64,000 bases of DNA from Aestuariibius insulae (GCF_040783535.2 NZ_JBFONW020000001.1:248001-312000), one strand, 5' to 3'. Shown: positions 43,289-51,874, counted from the stretch's first letter. Numbers and translations: made by a program. The notes: generated from the sequence alone by a model not told the origin.

Positions 43289-44158
43289 TTAACTGTCTGG
43301 ATCTAGAATACTTTCGAGAGACAATTCAATTCCACGACGAACCCGAATCTTGGGACCAGGCGGTCCGTCTTTCGCAGCAGGAAAGGCCTCAATGATGGTT
43401 TCTGCTACTGCTAGCAGCCGAGGCGGCCCCGATAGGGCAACCGCACTTCCTCCTGCGGTGATGTGAAGTGCGTAATCTGTATCGTTGAGGCCGGCATCGG
43501 TCAGTGATGCTCGTGCATCCTCTGCCGTCATGTCTCCAAGATGCACAACGCGGGTCTTTGCTTCACTGCGAGCAGAGAGATAGTAGGTGCCGTTAAACTC
43601 GAAGCAGTCAACGTCATGACGCGCCTCAATCCAACTCATAATCTCGTCTAGATTTCCGGTGACGCGGCTATTGAAAATTTTAGTTCGGATATTCTCACTG
43701 ACATTTATCCGGCTACTCGTACTTCCAGCTAAAATAGAGATAAAGTCTTTCAATGACTGATTGACGACAAAGTAATCATGAGGTTGTTGGGCTTCTGCTT
43801 CACGTGCGATATTCTCGTCTACCTTGTAAGCTGTGGAGTCATTTGGGTCAGTCAGTTGGCTTTCTACAATGAAAGTAGTGTTCGTTAAGCTAGAATTACT
43901 ATTATCGGAACCATTCACATCGGGTGATCGAACACCTAAGTTTTGAAACTCATATCGCTCGTTTTTTTGTGTAAGGCTTTCGTTCTGAATTACCGTAAAG
44001 ATGTTCCCTTTGTCTGGGAGATTACCGATCGTATCATAGGTATAAGGTGTGTCGTCTAGAATTTGAAATGCAGGTATACCCTCCGCCTGTACGACGCTGT
44101 TGATGCCAAAAAGACCATAGGCACAGGTTGAAAATGCTTTTGAAACTTGTCTTAACAT
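43289..44158 (-). CDS. sctC: Secretin N-terminal half (SctC/RhcC1-like), no pore domain
   Basis: 289 aa with an N-terminal signal (VSKAFSTCAYGLFGINSVVQA). After a Asn/Ser-rich linker, residues ~130-270 match the N0-N1 periplasmic domains of type III secretins: DYFVVNQSLKDFISILAGST, NSRVTGNLDEIMSWIEARHDVDCFEFNGTYYLSARSE, and SGPPRLLAVAETIIEAF. The protein stops there; the N3 and beta-barrel pore domains are absent, and the 120 bp to the next gene cannot encode them. Rhizobial systems split the secretin into RhcC1 (this part) and RhcC2. No RhcC2 is found in this window. Confidence 0.8.
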   Translation of the reverse strand: MLRQVSKAFSTCAYGLFGINSVVQAEGIPAFQILDDTPYTYDTIGNLPDKGNIFTVIQNESLTQKNERYEFQNLGVRSPDVNGSDNSNSSLTNTTFIVESQLTDPNDSTAYKVDENIAREAEAQQPHDYFVVNQSLKDFISILAGSTSSRINVSENIRTKIFNSRVTGNLDEIMSWIEARHDVDCFEFNGTYYLSARSEAKTRVVHLGDMTAEDARASLTDAGLNDTDYALHITAGGSAVALSGPPRLLAVAETIIEAFPAAKDGPPGPKIRVRRGIELSLESILDPDS

Positions 44159-44293
44159 CTCTCGCCTTCAAGAAATTTGGCTGCTGCTTCATATTAAGAA
44201 GAGATGCCACTGCTCTGGTATGCGAAACGGGCGCCACGATCGTGCGCCAACGTTCTGAAAACAGACTCGCGTCCTTAACGACATAGACCGTGA

Positions 44294-44317
44294 CTACGTA
44301 GAGAATTACGGACTACG
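44294..44317. promoter_or_regulatory. Paired CTACG box in the divergent sctC / 48-aa ORF promoter region
   Basis: CTACG at 44294-44298 and 44313-44317, the same 19-bp spacing as upstream of sctJ. Both copies are part of a longer GACTACG. Located in the 238-bp non-coding region 44159-44396 that separates the divergent genes. Confidence 0.5.
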
Positions 44318-44396
44318 ACGGATGTAGATCTCTAGATGTGGGTCGTAAGCTCGCCTCTATGCATCAAGCGACTCGATGCCTTGAAAGGACGCTTCA

Positions 44397-44543
44397 ATGT
44401 CACCGCTATCGGTTGAGAACTCGGAAAATAATCAGCTTACACCCGAAGATGAAATTATCTTGGAGGAGGCTTTGTTAGCTATAATTCAGATCGTTGTTGT
44501 TGACGAATTTATGTGGGACACGATCAATGAGATGAATGAATAG
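44397..44543 (+). CDS. 48-aa small protein upstream of sctI
   Basis: ATG 44397 with AAAGGA at the ideal distance; stop TAG 44541-44543, 9 bp before sctI. Acidic, helical, with a hydrophobic middle (EEALLAIIQIVVVDEFMW) and the end DTINEMNE. Small acidic helical proteins in this position of type III operons are often needle co-chaperones (SctE/YscE type). The function is not shown by the sequence. The good ribosome site and the tight spacing are the reasons to call it a gene. Confidence 0.6.
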   Translation: MSPLSVENSENNQLTPEDEIILEEALLAIIQIVVVDEFMWDTINEMNE

Positions 44544-44552
44544 GGGCATATC

Positions 44553-44969
44553 ATGGACGGAAATGTTGATTCGATCGATGGAGCAAGTAAATCTGATCCT
44601 TCCGCGACACAAACACAACTTGCCGATCTGACCCGCGAAGCCTCACGTGAGGCGAAAAGTATAGGTCATCTCAATAGTGCGATGGAGTTGGCGGCAAGTA
44701 AGGTCGCTGTGCCGCCGGGAACCGAAGCGTCCAATCAAAACCTTATGGATGAACTGCGTCAGGGATCGGTTGGAGAGGTCAAGAACGAGATGATGTCTGA
44801 TGTGACCCGTCCTGGTACGCCGTCAAAGGAAGCAACGCCAGGCGAAGAAACTGCAGAGATCGAAGATCGATTTCAGAAGCTCTATCTGGAACTAACAAAC
44901 TTCCAGGTCGCTTGGGCGATCGCGCGTCGAACACAACAAGATGTCTCTCAGCTTCTCCGAGGTAATTAA
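44553..44969 (+). CDS. sctI: Probable type III inner-rod protein SctI
   Basis: 138 aa with AGGGG 6 bp before the ATG. The N-terminal ~95 residues are polar and low-complexity. The C-terminal helix EIEDRFQKLYLELTNFQVAWAIARRTQQDVSQLLRGN has the character of SctI/YscI C-termini (amphipathic helix ending in a T/Q-rich, VSQLL-type segment). Position directly before sctD supports this. EDR-x3-LYL is shared with the needle-like module. Its end overlaps or abuts the start of sctD. Confidence 0.65.
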   Translation: MDGNVDSIDGASKSDPSATQTQLADLTREASREAKSIGHLNSAMELAASKVAVPPGTEASNQNLMDELRQGSVGEVKNEMMSDVTRPGTPSKEATPGEETAEIEDRFQKLYLELTNFQVAWAIARRTQQDVSQLLRGN

Positions 44970-44976
44970 TAATCTA

Positions 44977-45924
44977 ATGACAGCGCTCAGCACCTATAGA
45001 TCATTTGTCGGCATAAAACTGGCAGAGATGCGTGGCGATCTAGTCGAGCGTATCTCGGTCAATTGCGCTATCGGGGTACGTATCCATTCTGGACTTCACG
45101 AAGGAAGCGAAACCGTACTCAACACTCAAAGATTTCGTATAGGAAGCGAACCGATCTACGATGTGATGCTCGTAGACGAAGAGGTAGTTGGGCCTGAGAT
45201 ACGCGTAGAATGCGAGGCGTCATATCTCGGCACGATTGTTCGTGTATCGACATACCGTGCCGACGCAAAGCTCAACGGAAAGCCGCTAAAATCAGAAACT
45301 GAGGTGTGTCTTCCGGCTCGTCTCTTTTTTGGTGGCGTTGAAGTTGAGCTTTTCGACCCCGATACCTCTTTGAAGAAAGATCATCGCGAAGCAGCGCTCT
45401 TCGGCAGCCTCGCAGTCATCAGCTGTGTTGCGATGGGGTTCTTCATTTGGCAAACAACATCGTGGCCCGGCGATGCTCTCGTCCGTGAAATTTCGTCTGA
45501 ACCCGACCCGTCACTTATCCATGAGACCGTTATGAAGCAGAGCGCTCTCACTGTCTTGGATGACCTTGTGACGCGGGCGGGTCTTTCCGACTACGTTGAT
45601 ATCGTTCAGCAACGGCCAGGTTCAATCTCTGTAACCGGAACACTCCCTCCTTCGCGTATCGATGAATGGAACGATCTTCGTGCGAATTATGATCGTCAGG
45701 GGTTCGACGATTTCATTCTCTCTGCGGTATCGGTAAGCCGTGACTTGATTGGTTTGCCTGCGATCTCGCTCGTAAAGCTAAGCGGCGAACCTCAGTTGAT
45801 TCTATCAAGTGGAGAGCGTTTGCGCGTTGGTGATAAAATCATCGATGAGTGGGTCATAAAGGAAATCACACCTGACGGATTGATGCTTGCTCGACGTGGC
45901 GAGCAAATGACAGTTGGCTATTGA
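44977..45924 (+). CDS. sctD: Type III inner-ring protein SctD
   Basis: 315 aa from ATG 44977, with GAGGT about 13 bp upstream; an ATG at 44941 would overlap sctI by 29 bp and another at 45028 is possible. An FHA-like cytoplasmic domain (VRIHSGLHEGSETVL, RFRIGSEPIYDVMLVDEEV) is followed by one membrane helix (LFGSLAVISCVAMGFFIW). The periplasmic ring-building domains come next (GSISVTGTLPPSRIDEW) and the family-typical C-terminus (GERLRVGDKIIDEWVIKEIT). Forms concentric inner-membrane rings with SctJ. Confidence 0.87.
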   Translation: MTALSTYRSFVGIKLAEMRGDLVERISVNCAIGVRIHSGLHEGSETVLNTQRFRIGSEPIYDVMLVDEEVVGPEIRVECEASYLGTIVRVSTYRADAKLNGKPLKSETEVCLPARLFFGGVEVELFDPDTSLKKDHREAALFGSLAVISCVAMGFFIWQTTSWPGDALVREISSEPDPSLIHETVMKQSALTVLDDLVTRAGLSDYVDIVQQRPGSISVTGTLPPSRIDEWNDLRANYDRQGFDDFILSAVSVSRDLIGLPAISLVKLSGEPQLILSSGERLRVGDKIIDEWVIKEITPDGLMLARRGEQMTVGY

Positions 45925-45950
45925 TCTAAGCTTTGGAGAGTGGATAAGCT

Positions 45951-46361
45951 ATGAGCCGGGTTGAGCGAGGTCATCAGGATCTCAGTGGGATTGCATCGGA
46001 AAGGGCAGCTCGGGACATTGAAGCGGGAGCTGGACTGACATCAGCTCTCAGCATCCTCATGCCAGAGCCGCTTCCGACGATTTCTTCTACTGTCCGTCGC
46101 CCTCCTGAGCTTCAATTTTTCAGAGATATTTCGGAGGAGAACGCTCCGCTTGACGCTATCATGCTGGGTGAGATTGAACCGACGCTGAATGGCGGAACGC
46201 TCGATATGGCATATGCCATCGCAGAGTTTGTCGTTCGGCGGGAGGCGGAAGTTAGTGCATCCTGCGATCCTAGCGCACAGGAAGGTCATGCCCTTATGGC
46301 AGATCTCGCTAGAATGATGGAATTTCTCTTTATCACATCTCCAAATAGCGGGGTCAGCTAG
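45951..46361 (+). CDS. Unknown type III island protein
   Basis: 136 aa, soluble, GGAG upstream. N-terminal half is variable and Pro-rich (MPEPLPTISSTVRRPPE). The C-terminal half is helical (MAYAIAEFVVRREAEVS, HALMADLARMMEFLF). Not recognised. Between sctD and a TPR-type chaperone gene, 4 bp from the latter; likely a chaperone or platform accessory protein. Function is unassigned. Confidence 0.65.
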   Translation: MSRVERGHQDLSGIASERAARDIEAGAGLTSALSILMPEPLPTISSTVRRPPELQFFRDISEENAPLDAIMLGEIEPTLNGGTLDMAYAIAEFVVRREAEVSASCDPSAQEGHALMADLARMMEFLFITSPNSGVS

Positions 46362-46364
46362 CAA

Positions 46365-46688
46365 ATGCTTGTCCATCAGACTTCGGAAGAGGACGCCGTT
46401 TCTCCTGCTTCCGTCCGTGACCTCACTGATCTGAAGCTCCTGATTTCTTTGGCGGCGACTCACTACACCTTTCATCGCTTCGAGTCTTGTCGGAAGCTTC
46501 TCGCTCTCGCGCTTTGGATTAATCCTGAGAGTATCAAAGCGCTTGAGTTAAGTGCTATTGTAGCCTCGCGGTTAAAGAACTATCAGGACTGCCTTCGTGC
46601 CTTAGATAAAATCGAGCTCCTGTCTGGAGAGCTTACTTCGCCACTGGAACAACTCCATCTTCGAAGTAAGCTACTTATTGAGCAGTAG
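46365..46688 (+). CDS. TPR-type small protein, possible needle chaperone (SctG-like)
   Basis: 107 aa, all helical, with TPR-like spacing: LLISLAATHYTFHRFESCRKLLALALWINPESIKALELSAIVASRLKNYQDCLRALDKI read in parts shows the W/Y-x-LG-Y-A-F-A-P pattern in degenerate form. YscG/PscG, the TPR chaperones of needle subunits, are of this size and fold. Assignment by fold and context only. Last gene of the second plus-strand operon, convergent with the next gene (6 bp between stops). Confidence 0.6.
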   Translation: MLVHQTSEEDAVSPASVRDLTDLKLLISLAATHYTFHRFESCRKLLALALWINPESIKALELSAIVASRLKNYQDCLRALDKIELLSGELTSPLEQLHLRSKLLIEQ

Positions 46689-46694
46689 GCATAT

Positions 46695-47447
46695 CTAGTG
46701 AGAATCTAGGTCAAGAAGTGGAACCTTTAATAAGCTCTGTATTTCCTCTTTAATAATAAGAAAATCGAATTTCGGACCGTTATAAGATAATACGTAATCA
46801 AGAGCGAGAAGCGCCACTGATCTCTCGAGTGAATATCTTAAATTAGACTCATTCGTATTCACGCCGTTGGCGATTGCTATATCCTCAATTATAAGTATTA
46901 GAGTATCTATCGTTTCGTTTAGAGCTTCCGATAGAGTCAGATCCCCTGCAACAACAAGAACGGTGTCTCTATTTTTCATCTTGAAAGTCTGTGAATCCTT
47001 TGAATGACCTAGTTCTATTATTCTCTCTTGACCAGAATCGGAGATAATTTTATTTCGTTGATCTCTTTCAATAAAAATAATCTTAGAGATTAAAGGATTC
47101 GCATTATCGAACTCCTGGAGCGTTCTCTCAATGGCTTGAGTTTCGAGATCGTTCCGCTCGTTTGATTGCAAGCCATCAATATCATTTGCAAGGTTCTCTC
47201 TACCTTGGTCACTATCAAGCTGTGTTTCTAGTGAGTCAATTACTGCGGCAGTAATATCTTCGATCAACTCATCTTCACCATTGTCGATATCATCCTCATT
47301 CTCACTCATTGCTGGTGGGCGACGCTGAGATCGTGAGACTTTCCTATCAGTTAAAGCAAACTCTATCGCGAGCGGATCATCTTCATCGATAATTTCTTGA
47401 GATGCGGGATCGAAAGATAGACTGCTACTATTAAATATATCGGACAT
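46695..47447 (-). CDS. Unknown acidic protein, candidate type III substrate
   Basis: 250 aa from ATG 47447 with GGAGA 8 bp upstream. The first ~25 residues are Ser/Asn-rich (SDIFNSSSLSFDPAS). A strongly acidic central part (ENEDDIDNGEDELIEDI) follows, then an Ile-rich C-terminal domain (TLILIIEDIAIANGVNTN, VALLALDYVLSYNG). No signal peptide or clear membrane helix. Base composition is lower in GC than the sct genes. I do not recognise the family. Confidence 0.65.
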   Translation of the reverse strand: MSDIFNSSSLSFDPASQEIIDEDDPLAIEFALTDRKVSRSQRRPPAMSENEDDIDNGEDELIEDITAAVIDSLETQLDSDQGRENLANDIDGLQSNERNDLETQAIERTLQEFDNANPLISKIIFIERDQRNKIISDSGQERIIELGHSKDSQTFKMKNRDTVLVVAGDLTLSEALNETIDTLILIIEDIAIANGVNTNESNLRYSLERSVALLALDYVLSYNGPKFDFLIIKEEIQSLLKVPLLDLDSH

Positions 47448-47462
47448 CGCAATCGTCTCCAA

Positions 47463-48239
47463 TAATCTACGGCGTTATAACTTCATACGCCGGCGTCTAC
47501 GATCGACCCTTAAGCCGCTGTGAAAAGACCAGGTTTTTGCTTATTGTTTAGTAGTATATATTATCGCAAGCAATGAATAAAACACTACTCCGATATAATA
47601 TTATTTACCTATATTTGTACGTAAGCATACCTAGGAAGTTATATTGATATATATTTAGAAAATTACTCTGCGGTATGGCGCATACTAATTAAAATAGTTT
47701 GTAAAGAAACATGTAGAAGATTAATATCTACAACATGGTTCATGTTGTAAATCATTACTACTTCTACCTTACCGGGTAAAATTTAAAGGATATATCATAG
47801 TTAGCTTAATTACACGAATTATTTAAATAATATTTTTCAATCTAGCACATTAATAAGGGGTCTATTTACTTTATTATTTATAGCCGTCTATTTTTAATGG
47901 GTATATCTCAAGAAAAGAATTTTTTATAGTTATATTTATTCTTATGAATAATTTCCTACTCTTTGTGTTCCTATAGATATTCTTTATGGTTATCATATGA
48001 TTTTAGATTAGAATATTACAATTATAAAAAGAACATGTTATATAAAGAGCATATCAAGGATGATGTTAGACATTATAAGATTTCGGATAGTTGATATCTT
48101 CAGGTTGATCACTAAGAACCGATCGCTTCCATATGACTAGCGTAAAAGCGTCGTACATCACTTTCCGGTAAGGGTGTTGGTCTGCTTTCCGAAAGACAAC
48201 TTCTGGTGTGCGCAACCTGAACTGATAAGACTGCTCTTC
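47463..48239. other. Very AT-rich non-coding stretch at the right end of the island
   Basis: About 700 bp with runs of A/T far above the rest of the window and stop codons in all frames. No gene, tRNA or integrase remnant was recognised. TACG half-sites occur at 47468, 47486 and 47498 just upstream of the acidic-protein gene. The composition returns to GC-rich at the thiolase gene (48240), so the stretch marks the island boundary. Confidence 0.75.
47729..47749. repeat. Inverted repeat in the AT-rich stretch
   Basis: TACAACATG-GTT-CATGTTGTA, perfect 9-bp arms with a 3-nt centre. Likely a protein-binding site or a small RNA hairpin. Confidence 0.5.
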
Positions 48240-49415
48240 CTAGTAGATCTCGAACAAGCCAGCGGCCCCCATACCGCCGCCGATGCACATGGTCACGACG
48301 CCGAGTCTTGCGCCGCGTCGGTGGCCCTCGCGCAGGAGATGGCCGGTCATCCGGGCTCCTGTCATACCGAACGGGTGGCCAATCGCTATTGAACCGCCGT
48401 TTACATTGCAGATCGCATCGTCGATCCCCAGTCTGTCACGGCAATACAGCGCCTGAGATGCGAAGGCTTCGTTCAGCTCCCATAGATCGATATCGGACAC
48501 TGTCAGACCGTGCCGCTCCAGAAGGCGCGGAACCGCAAAGACCGGACCGATCCCCATCTCGTCCGGCTCGCAGCCAGCGACGGCAAAGCCGCGAAATGCG
48601 CCGAGAGGCTCGAGCCCTCGCCGCTCTGCTGATTTTGCATCCATTAGAACCAAGGCGGCGGCTCCATCTGATAGCTGGCTTGCATTGCCTGCGGTTACAC
48701 ACGTTCCGGGGCCGCGTACGGGATCGAGAGATGCGAGACCCTTGAGCGTTGTGCCCGGGCGATTGCATTCATCGCCGACAAGCGTCGCCTGCGTCTCCGT
48801 GATCTCCCCGGTCTCTCGGTCCTTGACGGCCATCGTCACATCCATCGGAACGATCTCATCGTCGAAAAGACCGGCATCCTGCGCCTTAGCGATACGTGTC
48901 TGGCTGCGCAAAGCGTAAATGTCCTGATCTTCTCGGCTCACATTGTAGCGCTCCGCGACGATATTGGCTGTCTCGATCATAGGCAGGTAAAGCTCTGGCT
49001 TGTTCCCGTCGATCCAGTCTTCGCGCGGATCGACAGGCGGCGGTTGAGTGAGCGAAATGCTTTCGACGCCTCCCGCGATCATGGCCCGAGCGCCGTCGGA
49101 CGTGATGGCTTGGGCTGCCATGGCAATCGCTTGAAGACCTGAAGCGCAGAACCGGTTGACCGTCATACCGGCGACAGTGACCGGCAGCCCGGCCCTGATC
49201 GCGGATTGGCGCGCGATGTTGCGACCGGTTGCGCCTTCGGGATAGCCGCAGCCCATCACGCAATCTTCAATGTCGCTTGGATCAATTCCCGCCCGGTCGA
49301 CAGCATGACGGATGACATGACCTCCCATAGTTGCGCCATGCGTTCGGTTCAGCGTTCCGCGATGTGCCTTGGCAAGGCCGGTCCGGGCGGTTGAAAGAAT
49401 GACGGCTTCCCTCAT
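48240..49415 (-). CDS. Acetyl-CoA C-acyltransferase (thiolase)
   Basis: 391 aa thiolase. Nucleophilic Cys in VNRFCASGLQ, His in GGSIAIGHPFGMTG, second Cys in MCIGGGMGAAGLFE, and WELNEAFA. Cleaves 3-ketoacyl-CoA to acetyl-CoA and shortened acyl-CoA. Starts inside the last codons of the bifunctional enzyme gene (4-bp overlap), so the two form a beta-oxidation unit. Confidence 0.93.
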   Translation of the reverse strand: MREAVILSTARTGLAKAHRGTLNRTHGATMGGHVIRHAVDRAGIDPSDIEDCVMGCGYPEGATGRNIARQSAIRAGLPVTVAGMTVNRFCASGLQAIAMAAQAITSDGARAMIAGGVESISLTQPPPVDPREDWIDGNKPELYLPMIETANIVAERYNVSREDQDIYALRSQTRIAKAQDAGLFDDEIVPMDVTMAVKDRETGEITETQATLVGDECNRPGTTLKGLASLDPVRGPGTCVTAGNASQLSDGAAALVLMDAKSAERRGLEPLGAFRGFAVAGCEPDEMGIGPVFAVPRLLERHGLTVSDIDLWELNEAFASQALYCRDRLGIDDAICNVNGGSIAIGHPFGMTGARMTGHLLREGHRRGARLGVVTMCIGGGMGAAGLFEIY

Positions 49416-51490
49416 CGGGACATCCCCTTATTCAAGTCGGCGAAGCTTTGATCGCTCTGGGCAAGGCGGCTGAGTAATGGAGCGATGGCCCAGAAATGAG
49501 GGTCTTCGTCTTGGAGCGTGTGCAAGCTGTCGAGAAGACGTCCTAGTCCTGCCTGGTCTGCCCAATGCATGGGACCCCCGCGCCAGCGAGGAAATCCATA
49601 GCCGTAGACAAGGGTGACATCGATATCAAGCGGGCGGCGGGCAATGCCGTCGTCAAGGATGTAGGCCGCCTCGTTTACTATCGCGAGCATGAACCGGAGG
49701 ACGATCTCGTCGTCGCGAAAGTCGCGCGGGATGATATCGGCCTTGGCGCGTTCCTCTGCGATGATCGCCTCTACCTCCGGGTCAGGAATGCCTTGCGGTG
49801 CCTTTTCGGAATAAAGATAAAACCCCTGTCCCGTCTTCCGGCCGAAACGGCCCATCTCGCAGAGCCGGTCGGCAAAGGTCGGAATGCGCTCATAGGGAGT
49901 GCGGCTTGCGGCCTTACGCTTTCTTGCGGCCCACGCAATATCGAGGCCCGCCAGATCCGCCACTGCGAACGGCCCCATCGCCATGCCGAACTCGGTCAAA
50001 GCGTTATCGATCTGGTATGGGCTCGCCCCGTCAAGAACGAGGTTATCCATAGCCATTCGATAGCGTGACAGAATTCGGTTGCCGATGAAGCCATCGCATA
50101 CTCCAGCCCGCACTGCCGTCTTACCCAATCGCTTCGCAAACGAGAAACCTGTCGCGATGACGTCCGGAGCCGTTTTGTCGGCGACAACGATCTCGAGCAG
50201 TTTCATGATATGAGCGGGTGAAAAGAAATGCAGTCCGATCACATCCTCGGGCCGCGAGGTCCGGGCTGCGATGACGTTGATATCGAGGTAGGAGGTATTT
50301 GTCGCAAGGATGGCGCCCGGTTTGCAGATGGCGTCAAGCCGGGCAAAAACCTCGTGCTTGGTTTCCATATCTTCGAAAACAGCCTCTATGATCAGATCTG
50401 CATCTGCCAGATCGAGGTCCTCCGCCGTGGTCACAAGCTGGTCCATGACAGGCGCGGCATCTTCCAGCTTCCCCCGTTTGACAGCGCCTTGGATGCTCTG
50501 CGCGATCCGCTCGCGGGCGGCATCTGCGGCAGCCCTAGTCCTGTCGACAAGCGTCACAGGAAGGCTCTTCAGCAGACAAGCCGCCGCAATCCCGGCGCCC
50601 ATCGTACCACCGCCAAGAATGCCAATGGTGTGGATGTCGCGGGGATTGGTCTCCTTCAGCTCGGGAAGCTTCGAAACGGCGCGTTCAGCGAAGAAGGCAT
50701 GGATCAGCCCCGCGCGTTGAGGGCTGTCCATCAGGGTGAGGAAGAGGTCACGTTCGCGAAGGAGACCTTCCTCAAACGGAAGAGAAGAGGCTGCTTCGAT
50801 AGCACGGACGGCGGTCTTTGGCGCGCTCTGGCCGCGATGTACTTGTTCCATGCGGCTGTACCAGGCGTCGAAATCCGCGGCATCCGGTTGCGGAAGATCA
50901 GATGTGGGTCTTTGCCCCTGTCCTTTGATATTTTCCGCAAAAGCAAGTCCGGCCTCCTTGGGCGGCGCATTGGCAAGATGGTCGACAATGCCCAGCTCTA
51001 GCGCAGTCTTGGCAGTCACGTGGCGTCCTGTCGTGATCAGATCGAGCGCTGCCTCCGCTCCTGTCAATCGCGGCAAACGTTGGGTGCCTCCGGCGCCTGG
51101 AATGATGCCAAGAAGCACCTCTGGCAGGCCAATCCGAGCGGTCTGTGTTGCAACACGGTAGTGAGCGGAAAGAGCGACCTCCAGGCCGCCACCAAGGGTC
51201 GCTCCATGCAGAACGGCAATCACCGGGCAGGAGGATTTTTCGATCCGGCGGCAAAGATCGGGGAGATAGGGCTCCTTCGGCGGACTGCCGAACTCGCTGA
51301 TATCCGCTCCCGCGATGAAGTCGCGACCTGCGCCGATTAGAACGATTGCCTGTGCGCCGCCCGCTTCGGCTGTGTCGATCATGCGGAGCAGACCGGCGCG
51401 AACGGCATGCGAGAGCGCGTTGACCGGTGGATTGTCGATCGTAACGACAGCGATACCGTTCTCTAGATCAAGGCGGACAGGATTGTTCAT
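49412..51490 (-). CDS. Bifunctional enoyl-CoA hydratase / 3-hydroxyacyl-CoA dehydrogenase
   Basis: 692 aa from ATG 51490; a longer open frame extends upstream but lacks the family start. N-terminal crotonase domain (GAGRDFIAGADISEF, LHGATLGGGLEVAL, PEVLLGIIPGAGGTQRL) with both oxyanion loops and catalytic Glu. Central NAD domain (IGILGGGTMGAGIAAACL, NTSYLDINVIA, GLHFFSPAHIMKLLEIV) and C-terminal dehydrogenase domain (DGFIGNRILSRYR). FadB/FadJ-like; with the thiolase it completes a beta-oxidation cycle. Confidence 0.94.
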   Translation of the reverse strand: MNNPVRLDLENGIAVVTIDNPPVNALSHAVRAGLLRMIDTAEAGGAQAIVLIGAGRDFIAGADISEFGSPPKEPYLPDLCRRIEKSSCPVIAVLHGATLGGGLEVALSAHYRVATQTARIGLPEVLLGIIPGAGGTQRLPRLTGAEAALDLITTGRHVTAKTALELGIVDHLANAPPKEAGLAFAENIKGQGQRPTSDLPQPDAADFDAWYSRMEQVHRGQSAPKTAVRAIEAASSLPFEEGLLRERDLFLTLMDSPQRAGLIHAFFAERAVSKLPELKETNPRDIHTIGILGGGTMGAGIAAACLLKSLPVTLVDRTRAAADAARERIAQSIQGAVKRGKLEDAAPVMDQLVTTAEDLDLADADLIIEAVFEDMETKHEVFARLDAICKPGAILATNTSYLDINVIAARTSRPEDVIGLHFFSPAHIMKLLEIVVADKTAPDVIATGFSFAKRLGKTAVRAGVCDGFIGNRILSRYRMAMDNLVLDGASPYQIDNALTEFGMAMGPFAVADLAGLDIAWAARKRKAASRTPYERIPTFADRLCEMGRFGRKTGQGFYLYSEKAPQGIPDPEVEAIIAEERAKADIIPRDFRDDEIVLRFMLAIVNEAAYILDDGIARRPLDIDVTLVYGYGFPRWRGGPMHWADQAGLGRLLDSLHTLQDEDPHFWAIAPLLSRLAQSDQSFADLNKGMSR

Positions 51491-51874
51491 CTCTGTTTTC
51501 TTTCCCGGAGGACAGGGGTCGGGTGACGGCCTGTCCTTCGTTCGTTTGCGTGGAACCAGACTGCGACGGCTTCTGTGATATTGGAAGACCGGTGTGGAGC
51601 TAAGCCTGATACGAGCGAAACGTCCTTTGGGTTGGACACAGAATTGGGGGAGCGGGCCCTCCCCTCTGTGCAGAGGCAAACCAGCGCGCTGCACTCGCCC
51701 AGCTCTGCAAATTGTAGCTGGCTCAGGGGTATTTGGAGGGCAGAAGCTATCTATGGCAGCACTGTTTATGTGACGCGGAACGTAAGCTTGTCCGATGTCA
51801 TCTCTTCTCCCAGATCCGCGATGCAAGAGAAGGTATACGGGATCGATTAATACTGATGACGTCTCTGCTCAATT

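Noticed and set aside
29579..48239. tRNA, integrase or insertion sequence at the island ends
   Set aside because: Looked for cloverleaf-like 3' ends, recombinase motifs and terminal inverted repeats; none recognised.
48174..48392. Short plus-strand frame at the island boundary
   Set aside because: Mostly antisense to the thiolase 3' end and without a ribosome site.
49412..51826. Extended start for the bifunctional beta-oxidation enzyme
   Set aside because: The extra ~112 residues are low-complexity and basic, unlike the family; homologous start is at 51490.
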